Positions 31,701 to 44,300 are shown, counted from the stretch's first letter. The stretch: 64,000 bases of DNA from Zopfochytrium polystomum (GCA_025765615.1 JAIVFJ010000013.1:186001-250000); one strand, 5' to 3'. The notes: generated by a model from the sequence alone, not told the origin. A program made the numbers and translations.

Positions 31701-32586
31701 CCGACTGCGCCCAGCCAAACGAGGCAGCGCCCCCGCTGACCGCGGTCTCTTCCTCCTCCTCGTCTGCAGCTTGAGCTCTTGCGGCCACTTCAGTTGTGGC
31801 TGAGCCGGCGTTAAGCGCCTGCGCTTTGGCGGCTGCGGCGCATGAAGGGCATTGCCCTGCGATGACGCTGCTGATGAAGAGCTCATCTTCGACAGCCGCT
31901 GTCTCCTCATCTTCCTCCTCGTCGTCAGAGTCTGCTTCCAGGTCGTCGATGGTTGCTTCACCATTCACGATGTCCTCGATCTCTGTGAGGCTTTTGTAAG
32001 AGTCGCTGGATTAACCATAAGACCTTGGCTCCCGCCCACTCCCCAAAGTCCAATCGACTTACCACAAATGAGCCAGACCAAACAAGCGCTGAACGTCTTC
32101 TGGAGTTTTAACAACTGTATGTTTAAAGGGTCCGTCTGCCGGCTCAGGGCTGTACGGCGATTGGTCGCCCACGGGCTGCAGCGACTGCGTCTGTAGCTGT
32201 GGCTTTGGGGTCTTGAGGTCGAACTCGGTGCCGGCAAGGAGGGAATCGAGAATCAAGCGGATGGAGGCGACGTATCGGTAGAACGACGAGCGTAGGTTTC
32301 CCCGAGCGAGGGATGAGTCGGCCATTGAGATTTCGGTGTCGATGGAGGCGGGGGCAGGCGCAGATGGAGAGGGGGCTGGAGTTCCCGTCGCTTTTGCTGC
32401 TGCCGCCGCCGCTGCTGCTGCTGCTGCTGCTGCTGCTCCTCCTGTCGTCGCTACGGCGGTCGTCGACGACGCAGTGGGCGGCGGCTGTGCCGGGGCCGGG
32501 GCCGTGGGCGTTGGCGCAGGTGCCGCCCCCGCCGCCGCAACGGCTCCTACCTCCACGTCGTCCTCATCGAGCCGTCGCCGCGGCAT
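28783..32586 (-). CDS. RasGEF (Cdc25-type) guanine nucleotide exchange factor, about 1248 aa
   Basis: Exon 1 (32586-32063) and exon 2 (32005-28783) join in frame around a 57-nt GTAAGT...CCAG intron. A low-complexity Ala/Pro N-terminus precedes SSFYRYVASIRLILDSLL, possibly part of a RasGEF N-terminal module. A long acidic/Ser-rich region follows. The catalytic RasGEF block is near the middle: FSARQLAVNLTLMDWDVFHG, EPRELASFAQ, LLLWIQTAEILFALRSYNAL, then LIPCIHVLLDDLSRSGMHD. The C-terminus has poly-Gly and long poly-Ser tracts from CGT/GAC triplet repeats. It should activate a Ras-type GTPase at the membrane. Gly-rich inserts split the catalytic domain, which is unusual. Confidence 0.75.
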
Positions 32587-33990
32587 GTTGAGTGTGTTGG
32601 ATAAAATCCTTGTCAAACGGCCAATCAGAAGGGCGAGAGGGCAACTGCGGTCGGCTCAAATGCAGCAACACGTTTCGCACTCTCTCGTGCGCAATATGCA
32701 TGCGGGATATTCCCAACATCATACTCCTCATCCAAGGGTCGTGCATTCCCCAAACAGGCATTGGTTCTCTCCAACAAGACCTTTGAGCGAGCCCCTGATG
32801 TCTATACGAAGTGAAATCCAGTGCTTAAACACAACTGCTATGGGAGGATTCTGCAGCGAATCGGCGCTTCAAATGTTTATAATCATGCACGAATGGGGCT
32901 TACACGATGGTTGTAAGACTCAATTGATGTACGCAAACGTCTGCATTGCCTTGACTTCATTAAACGTCAAATGGAACCTCCCTATGCCACTTTCTTAACC
33001 TAAAACGGATTCAAGAACTGTGAAAGAAAAATGAATTAGTCCAGGGAATCCTGATGCGGGGGGAAGCCACTTAAACCCTCATTTGTTGGCCATCTCTTGC
33101 GGAACAGTTTTTTGCTCCACACTGTTCCTGTGTGAGAGTCTGACGGAACAGTGGACAAAACCCAGGGCAAAACTGTGCTGTCGAGGGGAGTTTGTGTAAC
33201 TTGAACATCGCGAAAGAACCGCTTCAACGTGCGTACAGTTCATGCTGACAGCAGCCATGACGTCTCAATCCCTCACAGATCCTGAGCTTTTGAGCGTAGG
33301 ATTGCGAGCATCCTCGATTGTGTAACGTCCAAGCATCATGCACGAACTCTAACATCACTGCATTTGAATTTGTACGGGCCATCCGCACGCTTCATCTAGA
33401 GAAGTAAGTCGAGGCGCCGAAAGCAACCGCGAAGCGCTAAGCAATTCCTTGCACTGCCGGCTCCCAGCGTGGGGCACGAGTGAAGATAAGCGTTTCAATC
33501 GCGTTGCCGCCTACAGTGTTGGATCAGCGTCCGCAGAAAGAGCGATTTGTGGAGCCCGGATCACTATGAATCAGCACTCTCGCTCCCCCGACGGTTTGGA
33601 TTAAGGTCGGGAGATCCAGGCGGAGCGGAGGAGGGCCACATCATCACACTGACACAACACACTGAGAAATCCCGAATTTGGCACAAGCAAAGCTTTGTAT
33701 TGTGGGATGGACAAAAAGCAAGAAGCTTGAGTCTTTTGGGGGAAAAGAGGGTCTGAAGAGGGGCGGCGCAAAAGGCAACGGTGAGACGAAAAGCAAGAAG
33801 CATGATGAGTCTTTTGGGCGCAAAGTCAAACGGGAAAAGGCACAAGCAAAGTGATGTAATTGATAGACGGAAAGCAATAAGCATGAGTCTTTGGGGAAAC
33901 GGGGGTCCAAAGGGGCGCAAAACGGAGAAAGGAAAAAAAAGAAGAAAAAAAAGAAGGGATAGTTCAAGACCGGAAGCAACACCTCAGGGT
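32587..33990. other. Intergenic region between the RasGEF and catalase-peroxidase genes
   Basis: No coding domain is found. It holds the divergent promoter side of the RasGEF gene and a degenerate minisatellite at 33713-33930. Confidence 0.5.
33713..33930 (+). repeat. Degenerate minisatellite, unit about 75-80 bp
   Basis: Three units begin with AAAGCAAGAAGC(AT)GAGTCTTTTGGG at about 33713, 33788 and 33868. It lies just beyond the 3' end of the catalase-peroxidase gene. Confidence 0.6.
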
Positions 33991-36565
33991 TCAGTTGCCT
34001 GAGAAGTCAGCGTACATCAGCTCGGTCCAGGCGTCCGTAAACGCGGCCACAAAAGCCTTCTGGTCGGCAGCAAACTCTTGAACGACTGCCTTGGACTCGG
34101 CGTCCCAAACCATAGCCAAATCCGATGCAGTCACGTATACGCCTGTTTTCCCAACAGCTGCAAATTCGCCTGGCACGCTAGTCTTAGCCCAAGACTCTGT
34201 GAGGAGCGTCTTGTACAGAGCGTTGGACAATGTAGAGGGATCGCCACCGTAGGAGCCAGAAAAGCCGGTGTTAGTCTGATGCGTTGGAGAACGGAGGCGG
34301 CCGGCGAGAGCAACACCTTGTCGGACGGTTAAGCCCTTCACACGCCAGTCATCGCGCATAGCAACGATAGGGTCCGAAATATACGTCCGCGGTGCAAGCT
34401 TGCTCGCCTCACGATCGATAGCCTCCTGCGGCAAATCCACGCGGCCACCAACGAACGAGGGAAGGTCTGCTCCTGCAGTTTCAAGAGCAACCTGAGCGGC
34501 CACAACAATGAGATCGGCAGTCGTCAAATCCGGATAGGCGTCTTGCACAGGCTTAAGAGCGTTGATGACTTGGTCCAAACCCACGTTGCTCGGAAGGTCC
34601 TTCTCGGGCGACAGTCGGATGCGGGCGCCATTGCAACCACCGGCGTGGTCTGTGTTGCGGTAGGTTGATGCACACTGGTATGCGAGGGTGACAAAGAGGG
34701 CACCGTTGTAAGACTTTCCTGACGGCGTCTTGTCGCCTAGAAGGGTGCAAATTAGAGTCAACGGTACGGCTCATGCTCGACCTTTTGATGCTTACCTCCG
34801 TTTGCAAACAGCAGGTCCTTGATAGCCCTGCGCACGCCGTGGATATCGGGCTGCTTTCCGGATGGAGCCGGCAGGGGAAGCTGGAAGGGCTGGGGCGGGG
34901 GAACCATTGGGCCGACGCAACGGCTTGCTGGGCCCATGTCGTGGGAAACGAGCTTGTACCAGGCGTGCTTGAAGTCGTTTTCCAGACTGGTGATGTTGGC
35001 CGCGTACTCGTTCACGAGGCTCAGGTAATTCTCATCGCGAAGAAGCGCAATGTCGGATGTTAGCATTCGAATGAAAGATGGAGGAGTCGGTCCTCCAGCT
35101 TTCGCTTCTGGCTTCCACTGCTTGTGGCCGCCTGGACCGTCAAAGATGACCCAGTCGAAATCTACCAAGTTTTTGAAGTAATCGTTGGTCCACTTTGTCG
35201 GGGTCACAGTCCACGGCCCTTCAAAGCCACTGGTGAAAGTGTTGTTTCCTTTCCCCTTGAGCGGCCCGCTTCCGCACGTTCCAGGCCAAGGGTTGGTGGG
35301 ATCCTTGTTTACATTAAAGGTCAGTGTTGTTGATTTTGAGGTGGAAAGTTACCTCGAGCGGACTGGGTCCGGCGCCTGGAGCAGAGACAACGACATTAGA
35401 ATACTGTAGAAGCGAGCCATGCTTATCAAACTCACCGGTTGGGCAAGCGCCGTGCACCTTGCCTGAATATTGGTGTGAAAGCAATGTCATTGCATGCAGG
35501 CTATCTAACACAGAATGTAATTGCCTTACCGAACGCGTGGCCACTAATTTCAAATGGGAAGAAACGATCAGGATGGTTGGCGCCGGAGATTGGACATATT
35601 GCATGACATATTGCAGAAGTTAGCTCTTACCCGCCAATGAGGGCGACTGTTTCGCGATCGTCCATTCCCATACGGCCGAAGGACAGGCGAATGTCGTTTA
35701 TGCTGCTGTTAGGGTCGCCGCTCGCCAAATGTCCCTCCGGGTTGACGTAGATAAGCTGTTTTGGAGAGCGACGCTGTAAGCAAACACACACACACAAATT
35801 AATGGTCAAAACAACACCTACCCCGACGGTCGTGGGGCCAAGTGGGAAAGTGCAATTGCCATTCAAGGAGCAGTTTGCAATCTCCACTTGCTCAGGAGAG
35901 GGGCCCAAAGTCAAACTGTGGGCACCGTTTTCGTCGTCGACGCGGCCGCCACAAAAGCCTAGCACGGGAGCACCCATCGACTCGATGGCCGTCGTTCCAG
36001 CGAGGACAATCAGGTCGCCCCAGGAAATGGCGTCGCCGTACTTGAGCTTCAACGGTTGAAGGAGGTTGAGCGCTTTGTCGAGGTTGGTGTTGTCGGGCCA
36101 GCTCCTTTCAGGATTGAATCGAATGCGTCCACCGTCGCAGCCTCCACGTCCATCAGAGAGACGGTAGGATCCCGAGCAATGCCAGGCAAGTCGAATCCAG
36201 AAAGGGCCGTAATTTCCAAAATCAGCTGGCCAGCTACAAAAGATGTGAAGGAAAAAAAAAAGGTTGGAGTAAGCTCAGAGAACACACAGTCCTTCTGCGG
36301 CGTGTCGATTGGGAGAATGTGAGAATTGGCTTGTTCACCTGTCTTGCGAGATGGTCATTGCCTTGATAAGGTCGTCTTTAACCGCCTTGTAGTCGACGGT
36401 TGGTTTCGAGGGTCCATTCTTGGAAGTCTTGATGGCTCTGTCAGCCGCGTCCGAAGGAACCGAGCGCCTGGACATTGGGCACAGGGATGCGTCTGCAGCT
36501 TGCAGCGTCGAGAGGACGGCCATGAAGACGGCTGCGGTGCACGTAACCCGAGTAAAGAACACCAT
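33991..36565 (-). CDS. katG2: Secreted catalase-peroxidase (KatG2-type), 699 aa, eight exons
   Basis: Exons 36565-36339, 36233-35822, 35773-35631, 35543-35530, 35462-35436, 35375-35353, 35303-34796 and 34736-33991 join in frame to 700 codons. The N-terminus ([20 protein letters not shown]) is a signal peptide, so the enzyme is secreted. The distal pocket has Arg-Trp-His in [13 protein letters not shown]. Tyr in LIYVNPEG and Met in GRMGMDD complete the Met-Tyr-Trp crosslink needed for catalase activity. The proximal haem His is in GGHAFGKVHG. The second, degenerate KatG domain follows, with its typical start [20 protein letters not shown]. The enzyme removes H2O2 outside the cell. Secreted KatG2 is known from plant-associated fungi. 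Confidence 0.9.
35530..35543 (-). other. 14-nt microexon carrying the proximal haem ligand
   Basis: TGGCCACGCGTTCG is bounded by AG (35544-35545) and GTAAGG (35529-35524). Together with the neighbouring exons it codes GGHAFG. It is followed by exons of 27 nt (35462-35436) and 23 nt (35375-35353). Confidence 0.8.
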
Positions 36566-36696
36566 TTTTCACGTCTGGTTGCTGGTAACTCGGGAAGAAG
36601 CGGGGTCTGTTGGAACTTGCTCTACTTCTATAAGGTGATGGTGTGGGGGCGGTGGACGGGTGAGTGATGGAGAGAAAGCTTGGGAGAGCCCCGCTT

Positions 36697-36705
36697 TTTA
36701 TACCT
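36697..36705 (-). promoter_or_regulatory. Possible TATA box of the catalase-peroxidase gene
   Basis: GTATAAAAA on the - strand, about 135 bp upstream of the start codon at 36565. Confidence 0.4.
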
Positions 36706-36817
36706 TGTTTCTCCGCTGTTTGGCAGCGAGCGTGAAAACGGGTGGCGTGAGAACAGAATCCCAAAAAAGGAAAGAACGGAGAGATTGGGGCGAGAGAGAC
36801 AGAGTCACAGAGGAGAG

Positions 36818-36819
<2 letters not shown>

Positions 36820-36866
<47 letters not shown>
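36820..36866 (+). repeat. GA microsatellite upstream of the catalase-peroxidase gene
   Basis: A run of GA dinucleotides; a longer one lies at 37261-37328. Long ORFs across these are artefacts. Confidence 0.9.
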
Positions 36867-36870
<4 letters not shown>

Positions 36871-37255
36871 TCAAAGTTTGCAAGCAGGACTGGTGGGTTC
36901 CGACGCGCGAAACTTCCAGAGGTATTCATTCCCCACTTCGTCAAACATTCCCCGAGGAAACAAAACCAAAAAAACACGGATATTATCTAATCAAACAAGC
37001 AAACGCCAATTTCAAACAAACAAACAAGTGGATTAATAATAATTAGCAACGCGGCAAATTGGTTTCAGGCTTCAGATTGAACGGCCAAATTTTCTGAACA
37101 AAAAAGGAAGGCAAGGCGCAAACAAGCCACACGCCGAAGGGCGCCTTTTTTGGGTTTTCGCTTAGCAAGCCTCGATGCCCGGCTGGTTGGGTGGGTGTGT
37201 TGTGGTGTGTGTGGTGTGGCATTGGAAGGAGATAGGCAGACAGACAGAGAGACAG

Positions 37256-37324
<69 letters not shown>

Positions 37325-38036
37325 GAGACTCACTCCCCACAGTGCTTTTCATGATGGATTGGCCTTGGCGACGCCAGTGGCCAGCAGCAACAGCAGCAAC
37401 AGCAGCGCTGTAGGAGTTGATACTTGACAATGACGTTGCTCACTACTTCGCTGCTGGCTGGCAGGGACAAGCACAGGCATCCTGCAGATTCATGCACCCC
37501 TTCACTTGTCAACCCCAATCCCCCCAGGTTAGCGCGGGGCTGGACTTGAAGCAAGCAGCTGGAGAAGCAGCTGTTGGTTAGTGGTGGTGGTGGTGGTGCT
37601 GGTGAAGGCTTGTTGATCCAGGAGAAAGGCTTCTTGAATATTGGAATGGCGCTTTTGGGAGGCAAGTTGGTGCAGGACAAAGTCCCGCCCGCCCTGAACT
37701 GCGGGGCGATATCGCTGCCGGAGAACCGCAAACAGACCAGGACAGTCAGTCACTTACTTCTTCACGCGATTGCGTGTGTTGAGGAACTGGGGTTGAGTTT
37801 TGCAACCAGTTGGTTATGGGCTTGTGGGCGTTTGGCCATTCCAAGAGGCGGCAGTGCTTTGTTTCTGCACTTATGCTCCGATGCACATACCGTAAGTCTC
37901 TGGATCGATGAATCCGAAAGCTGGCAACAGAAGTGTTCAGACTACGTTACTTGAGCAGCCGGGGGCTGTGTTTGTCCTTCCAAAGCCATAGTGGGTCTGC
38001 TGTTAGTGATCATGAAATGGAACAAACTCAATTTCA
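36867..38036. other. Intergenic region between divergent genes
   Basis: Contains a 68-bp GA microsatellite (37261-37328). No protein or RNA gene is recognised. Confidence 0.5.
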
Positions 38037-39493
38037 ATGCAACGGCCAATTAGCACCGCCACTGCCGACGCTGCCGACGCTGCCGACGCTGCCGACGCTG
38101 CCGACTCCGCTCGATCGCCCGTTCTCCGCTCGCCGCCGCCGCCGTCGCCCACTCTCCCCGCCACGCCGCCGCACGGCTGCGGCAGGCGTGAGGCCGCCAG
38201 TCGCTTCAGCCGCCTCGCCAAGCGTTCCCGCTCCCCGTCCCCTACATCGTCGTCGTCGACGACAGGACCGTTACCCGCCGCAGTTCCTGATCGACTAATC
38301 CTCTACACTCCGCCCCGGACGTCGCACAAAAAGACCCGCATCATCACGTCGTCCTCATCTTCCCTTTCTCCCACTCCTTTGTCCACTCTCTCCTCTGCTG
38401 GTCCCTTCCGGCGCGCCGGTCCTGTCACCGAAGACACGGTTTCTCCGTCTCAACCTCGCTCGTCGTTGCCGCTGACGTCGCCGGCAGCGCCGCTACAGCA
38501 GCCGCCGCTGCCAACGCAACCCCCGCGCATACCCCCGTCCTCCTCGCCATCAACCGCGCCAAACGCACCGGCAGCAGCAGCAGCCGGCACCCCCGCCGTC
38601 CGCACAAACGCAAGCACAAACGCCCCCGCAACCCCCCGCAACGCCCTTCCACGCAACACGTCTCCGATCCACGTGGCTAGCGCGCCAGTCCTCCTGCTGT
38701 GGGCCGCGCTATGTGTCCAGACGGAGTTGGCGGGCATCGACTGGAACGGCGCGCTGTCGTTCGGAAGGGCCCTCGCCAGGTTCGTGGAGAGGCATTATTT
38801 TGTTTGGTGTTTTTCATTTCTCGCTCTCGTTAACAGGACAATTTTCCTGTCCAAGCTCGTTAGCCTCCACTAACAATCCTCGATTGTAACACTCAGTCCA
38901 CCGTCTCCGGCCTCCGCAACGGCTACCGCACTGCCCAATCGTGAACTAAATAAGCCCCAACGGAACAGCAATGACAACCACGCCGCCGACTGCGAGGCCG
39001 CAGCCGTGCTGCACACGGCGTTTGGTGCTGCCGTGCGCGCCGTCGGCACCATCGACGCCAGCAACCTGCTCGCGGTCGGCGCCAGCGGCCGGCCGGTGGA
39101 TCCCATTGCAGCCGAATGGTGCGCATGGCGCTGTCAAATGGCACAATGGGTTTTCTTTCTTGCACATTTCATTTTCGTATCTTTTTAAAGCACAAACTGG
39201 CCCCGCCAACAGGTACCCTCCGCGAGAACTTTGGCGCGCGCTACAGTGACGCGTACAACGCCATGCGACTGCTGCGGGACGCGCTGAAACGGTTCGTAGA
39301 TGCGGGCCTCGCGGCCAGTGGCGGCGGGGCGGTGCCAGAAGAGACTTTTGGGGAGGCCGCGCGGAGGATGTACGGCCGGTTTCGGCCTGTGGAGACGGGA
39401 GGCGCCCGCGGCGCCCGCGGGACGCTTGACGTTGCGTGGCTTTGCAGGGCGGCCGAGGCTGCCGGGCTGGGGATGGACCCGTTCTCCTTGTAA
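38037..39493 (+). CDS. Hypothetical Pro/Ala/Ser-rich protein, multi-exon
   Basis: The start ATG at 38037 is followed by a 9-bp repeat (GCCGACGCT) coding Ala-Asp-Ala units, then a long Pro/Ser/Thr/Ala-rich disordered region to about 38640. A compact part follows (VASAPVLLLWAALCVQTELAG, WNGALSFGRALAR). An intron starts at GTTCGTGG after 38776 and ends at CACTCAG before 38898, with a CTAAC branch site. The next exon codes HTAFGAAVRAVGTIDASNLL. A further short intron leads to TLRENFGARYSDAYNAMRLL and the C-terminus ending DPFSL at 39493. The exact second intron is uncertain. I do not recognise the family. Confidence 0.6.
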
Positions 39494-40439
39494 ACTGATC
39501 GTTCATTGGGCGGAACGTCTTCCTCCCGTTCCCTCTTCCGCCTTTTTTGGTGGCTGTTAAATGAAAGGAAAGCAAATTGCATGTATAATTGACCCTCGCA
39601 GGCCTGCCGTTTGTCAATCGAGAGGTCATATATGTAGTCTGCATTTGGGATGTTTCGCTGGGACATGCTCATTTGAACATTTACCCTGTATAGGTAATTG
39701 GAGACGCCTAATGCATCAAGTTCAAGTCAAGGCTGCACGCCAGCCAATCAAGGGCTTGAGATCCCATCCACGTGCAAGATTTTCATCTTTCCATTACGAG
39801 GCATATGTCGGGAAAAGGTGCGTTGCTGAAAATGGGACATTATTTGTGATTATTGGGTGTAGTTCCACAGTGGTTGTGGTTATTATCTGAGACAAGCTTT
39901 TATATAATTATTCCCTTGTGATCATTGGAGAGAACGTCGTGGGAGACAGCTTATTGCAATGTAGAAGAATATATTTCTTAAGCTTTTCATGACAAAAGGA
40001 GTTGGCCACAGCTTGGGGCAAACTGCCCAACTAGTGGCTGGGTATTTCCTTATGAGCTACTGGCACTGGCACTGCCTTTTCATGATTGGGTACATCGTCT
40101 ATCCTGACACCTTCTCGTCATTGCATTGAGTTGACTTGCTGCTGCCTTGTCAGATGGGTTGGTCTGACTCCAATGAGATGGTCTGAGTTGGCCCACCCCC
40201 CAAGTGAGACAGTAACCAAGGACTGCAGAGAGAGAGGGAGAGACAGAGACAGAGAGACAGAGAAAGAGATAGAGAGATAAGGGAAGAGGCAGAGAGACAG
40301 AGGGGAAATTTTTTTGAGTGAGAGGGCTCCCACTCCGTGAGGCCCCCAGTGGGGGGGGCTGTACCCCCACTCAACCCTCCACTTGGAAAAGCACTAATTG
40401 CAATAAGAAAAACAGTTAAGCCGCAAAGGGCTGTTTTTT
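39494..40439. other. Intergenic, with a GC-hairpin repeat at its end
   Basis: No gene is seen. From about 40215 to 40400 a GA-rich tract and a GC-rich hairpin repeat occur (inverted relative of 53370-53475 and 54035-54125). Confidence 0.5.
40305..40400 (-). repeat. Dispersed GC-hairpin repeat, copy 1
   Basis: On the - strand, TATTGCAATTAGTG, then GGGGG...CCCCCCCC, GGGCCTC and CACTCAAAAAAATTTCCCC, followed by a CT-rich tract. The same order occurs in copies 2 and 3. Confidence 0.55.
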
Positions 40440-40850
40440 TCATTAGATAGATGCTTGCAAGGCTCATGCAAGAGTGGTTTTGAATTTGGGGTTGTTTCAT
40501 GAGTTTCATGGGTTCAAACTTTATATGCTTTTCCTTCATTGGTGGCCTGCTCAACTCAACCAAGTATTTTAACATTCTGGAAGTGGGGTTTAAAGGCTTC
40601 AGGGGCTCTCAAAAGGATGTGACTGCCAAAGGCACCTACCTGCAAGACAATGCACCATCTTCATTGGCCTGCCCAAAGCCCAGATCTAAACCCATTGAGA
40701 ATCTCTGGGAACACCTGAAGCTATAAGCCGAAATGGATCGCCTCTCTGGTGTCCCAGCTTTGAAAAAGCGCATTGAGCAATATTTCTCACTGGTTCCCTC
40801 AACATCTTTGAATCTTGCTCAGGAGAATCTTAAGGGTCGAACCGCGGGTT
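40440..40850 (+). pseudogene. Tc1/mariner transposase relic
   Basis: Readable pieces are FMGSNFICFSFIGGLLNSTKYFNIL, broken here by its decay, then YLQDNAPSS and KPIENLWEHLKL with the last catalytic Glu. It resembles the relic at 25495 closely enough to be one family. Confidence 0.75.
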
Positions 40851-41280
40851 GTGGTTCAGACGGGAGACGCGTTACTGCCGCGGTTTTGTCTGCATTTGGG
40901 AAGATTGAATTGATGAAAACACTGCTTTGTCTGTCTGTCTGTCTGTCTGTCTGACAGTCTGTTTGTCAGTCGTCAGTCTCTCTGTCAGCTGTTTTGTTTG
41001 TTTATTCTGGTTTAATAATTGTTCCGATTGTTTGTCTCCTTGGCGGTCGGTTTGTCTGTCTGTCTGGCTGACGTGGTGGTCATCGCCGCCGCCGACGCCT
41101 GCCGCGAAACGGCCTTCCCCGACGCCCTCTTCCCTTCAACAAGCACCCCACTCTTGCTTGCTTGCTTGCTTGTACTCGTCGTCCTCAACACTCAACTACC
41201 CACCCGCCCATTCGCTTTTCGGATCCACACGACGCCCCCCTTCTTTCCCAATTCCATCCCCGCCGCTGCAATCGAAAGAA

Positions 41281-41282
<2 letters not shown>

Positions 41283-41333
<51 letters not shown>
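41283..41333 (+). repeat. CA microsatellite just before the PH-like gene
   Basis: About 25 CA units end five bases before the start codon at 41338. A GTCT tetranucleotide run lies at about 40928-40955. Confidence 0.95.
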
Positions 41334-41335
<2 letters not shown>

Positions 41336-41337
41336 TC

Positions 41338-44300
41338 ATGGCCTGGACATTCGCACAAGCGACCTCGCCGCCCCATGCCCAACCACAACTACAACCTGCG
41401 GGCAGCAGCAGCATCGCCAACAATACCAGCGCCAGCATCAGCACCGTCGTCGCAGGCACCGTCACAGGCACTGTCCGCCTCGGGGGCGGCGGCGGCGGGG
41501 TCGGAGGAATTGCTGTTGCGCCAGGGCGCAGCCAATCTGACGTCACTCCTGGCGCCGCGGCAGCCGCCCCGATCAACCAGCACCACACCCTTACTCCCTC
41601 CGGTGCTCCTGGCGATTCAGGCTTGAGCGGTGCCCCAGAGCAACCGCCACAACCAGCAGTGGCGGAAGTTGCTGCTGCAGCTGCTGCAGTGGCGGCGGCG
41701 GCAGCGTTCAGTGCAGGCCTTTCCCCACCTCTTGCGAAGCAGGAGGACAATGTTGCTGCCGCGGTCGTGATCCCAGCCAAAGCCGTTATGGCCCGTCGCC
41801 ATACTGCAGCCAATGCCGCGATATCCTCGAACAACGGCAGCGTAATGGCAGCGACTACGCCAGGGGGCTATGGCCGCTCCCATGTCCCTCACTCCTCTAA
41901 CTCTGCTGCGGCAACGCACCGCGGTGCCATTGCCATTATGAACGGATTGGGCCGTTCGCTGTCATACTCCTACTCGCAGTCAACTACTGTTTCGTTTCTG
42001 AACAATCCGCTGTGGATCGACAGCAGCAACAACAACACCGCCCAGGCAAGCCCACGAAGCAGCACAGACAGCACCGAGGCCGCGAGGACGTCGCTCGACC
42101 TCCCCAAGCGGTCCACGCATCGCACCTCCACGTCGACGGTCGGAACTTCTGCAACCACAGCCAGTGGCGCCTCAAGCGCTGCGCCAAAATCGCACCGGCG
42201 CGCAGAGAGCGGCAATGCGACCGCGAAATCCGCGTTTGGTCGCACCGTCAAGCACTCATCCTCGTCCAGATCCATCTCTCGTCGTCTTCAGCGGCAGCTT
42301 GAGCTCCAGGACGCACTGGCAAACCCGCCGACGGCCCGCAGAATGTCATCTGCGTCCATGACTTCGTCGACTCAGACCCCGAGGCTTTCCATGGACTCAT
42401 CGGTCTCGACGGGCGATAACGAAAAGGAAGATATACCTATAGCCGACCTAGAGGTCGCCCTAATGACCGTTCTCGACCATCGGCATGCATCGCCGAAGCT
42501 GGCCAGCCTACTCGGTGGCAACATTACGAACGGAAACAGCAGCGTCCGCAGCAGCAACAGCATACGAAGCAGCAGAAGCAACATTAGTGCCCTGAGCGGA
42601 CTTGCGGGATTGGACGGCGCTTACGGAAACATTGAGGACAGTGGCAGCGATGATGCTTCGGATGCTGACGAAATTGACCATTTTTCACTCCTTGACGGGC
42701 TCGCAGCCCGTGCTCTTGCCTCTATTGCAACTATCAAAACCAGTTCGCTGGCTCAAACTCGCGCATCGATGGGCCTTGCCGCATCACGCGCAGAAGCATC
42801 CTCCGTGTCCTCCACTCTGACTGCGATTGTTCCCACAACGGTTGAAAAACACGCGCAGCCAGGTGATAGACATTCAGAAGTCGAACACGAATCTATGGAG
42901 GCCAATGCGCATGACCTGCGTACACCGACGGCGCTTTCCTCTCATGTAGAAGCCACTCTGGACAAGTATCTGAGCGAACTGCAGACTACCATGCACGAGC
43001 TGGAGATCATCGAGTCTACTTTAACGGTATCGCCCGTCTGCCACACTACTTTGGCTCCAGTCGGCTTGGAAAGGGCCATCTCCAACCCCGACCTCAATGG
43101 CGCCTCTCCGTCGGCCAAGCCCTCAAGTACACCACTGGTACCAACCCCACCGAAAGAGGCTTCCGCGCGCGTGAGGGGACCCCTACAGCAGCATGAGCGA
43201 TTTGGCAGCCTGCTACGAAGTTCTGGAAACCCTACGCCACAGCAGCAAGCGACCCCTCTCGGCGCCGAGGATGAATCCCGTGCTCCCCGCCTTGTCAGCC
43301 GACCTTCGGTGCGAGGACCCCGCTCGTCGTTTTTGTTCTCGCGACCCTCAACGGCCAACACAATGGTTGCACAACCCCCCGCCCAGGGAGCCGAGGAAGA
43401 ATACAGAGCTCCGTCCATGAAAAGGGCGGGTTCACGGTCCTCCTTCCTCTTTGGACGAAGCGGCGGAGCCGCCCCGCAACCGAGCGCACTCGGTGCTGAA
43501 AGCGAATACCGAGCACCATCAATGTCGCGCGGATCCAGAAACTCGTTCATGTTTTCCCGCGGCAGTGGAGCTGCCGACGACGACAATGTCCGCGGGCGGC
43601 CACCGTCTCGTTCCTCGCGCTCTTCCTTCATGATGCCTCGGAAGAACAAAGGTGAAGACGTCGGAATGACAGGAGCAGATTATGGCCGTAGCACGAGCAC
43701 CACGCCAGATCCTGGGAGTAGACCGTCGGCGGCGGCGACGGCAGCCGCTTCAAAACGCCGCAGCCGCTCGATCAGCTCTTTCAGTTTCTCCTTTTTTGGG
43801 AAATCGAACAACGCGAAAGCCGCGGCAGCGGACGCCAAGGCGAGCAGCAAGTCGCTCCATCGTGGAAGCACCCTCTTTGGTGGCAGCCGTGGCGCATCTA
43901 CCGACCGTGCTGTAAGCGCAACTCCCAACCCGGATGAGGAACGCCCCAGGTCACGGTCGAGAAACCGATGGTCTCTGGTCGACGCCGTCACCCGCGCGCG
44001 CAGCGTGAGCCCGCACGGCCCAACCGAGTCGGCTTTGCCGGCGCCCACCCCTCCCCCCAACGTCCCGCGCTCGTCTTCGAGAAGCAGCATTCTCCGCTCC
44101 CGCTCCCGCTCCCCGCACCGGCCCGTGTCGTATGTAGGCCCCGCCCCGCTCCCACCTAACGGCGCGTCGACCCTGCTTCCTGCTACGACGGCGTCATCGT
44201 CGTCCCTTCCTCGCCCGACGTCTCACGGCCCCGCCCACGGTGCTGCCCCCCCCGCGCTGCACTCGCTCCTCACGAGCCCGTCTACGTTGCACCTCGCCTC

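Noticed and set aside
36660..37430. Several ORFs around the GA/TC microsatellites
   Set aside because: The same dinucleotide artefact; the region is the promoter side of the catalase-peroxidase gene.
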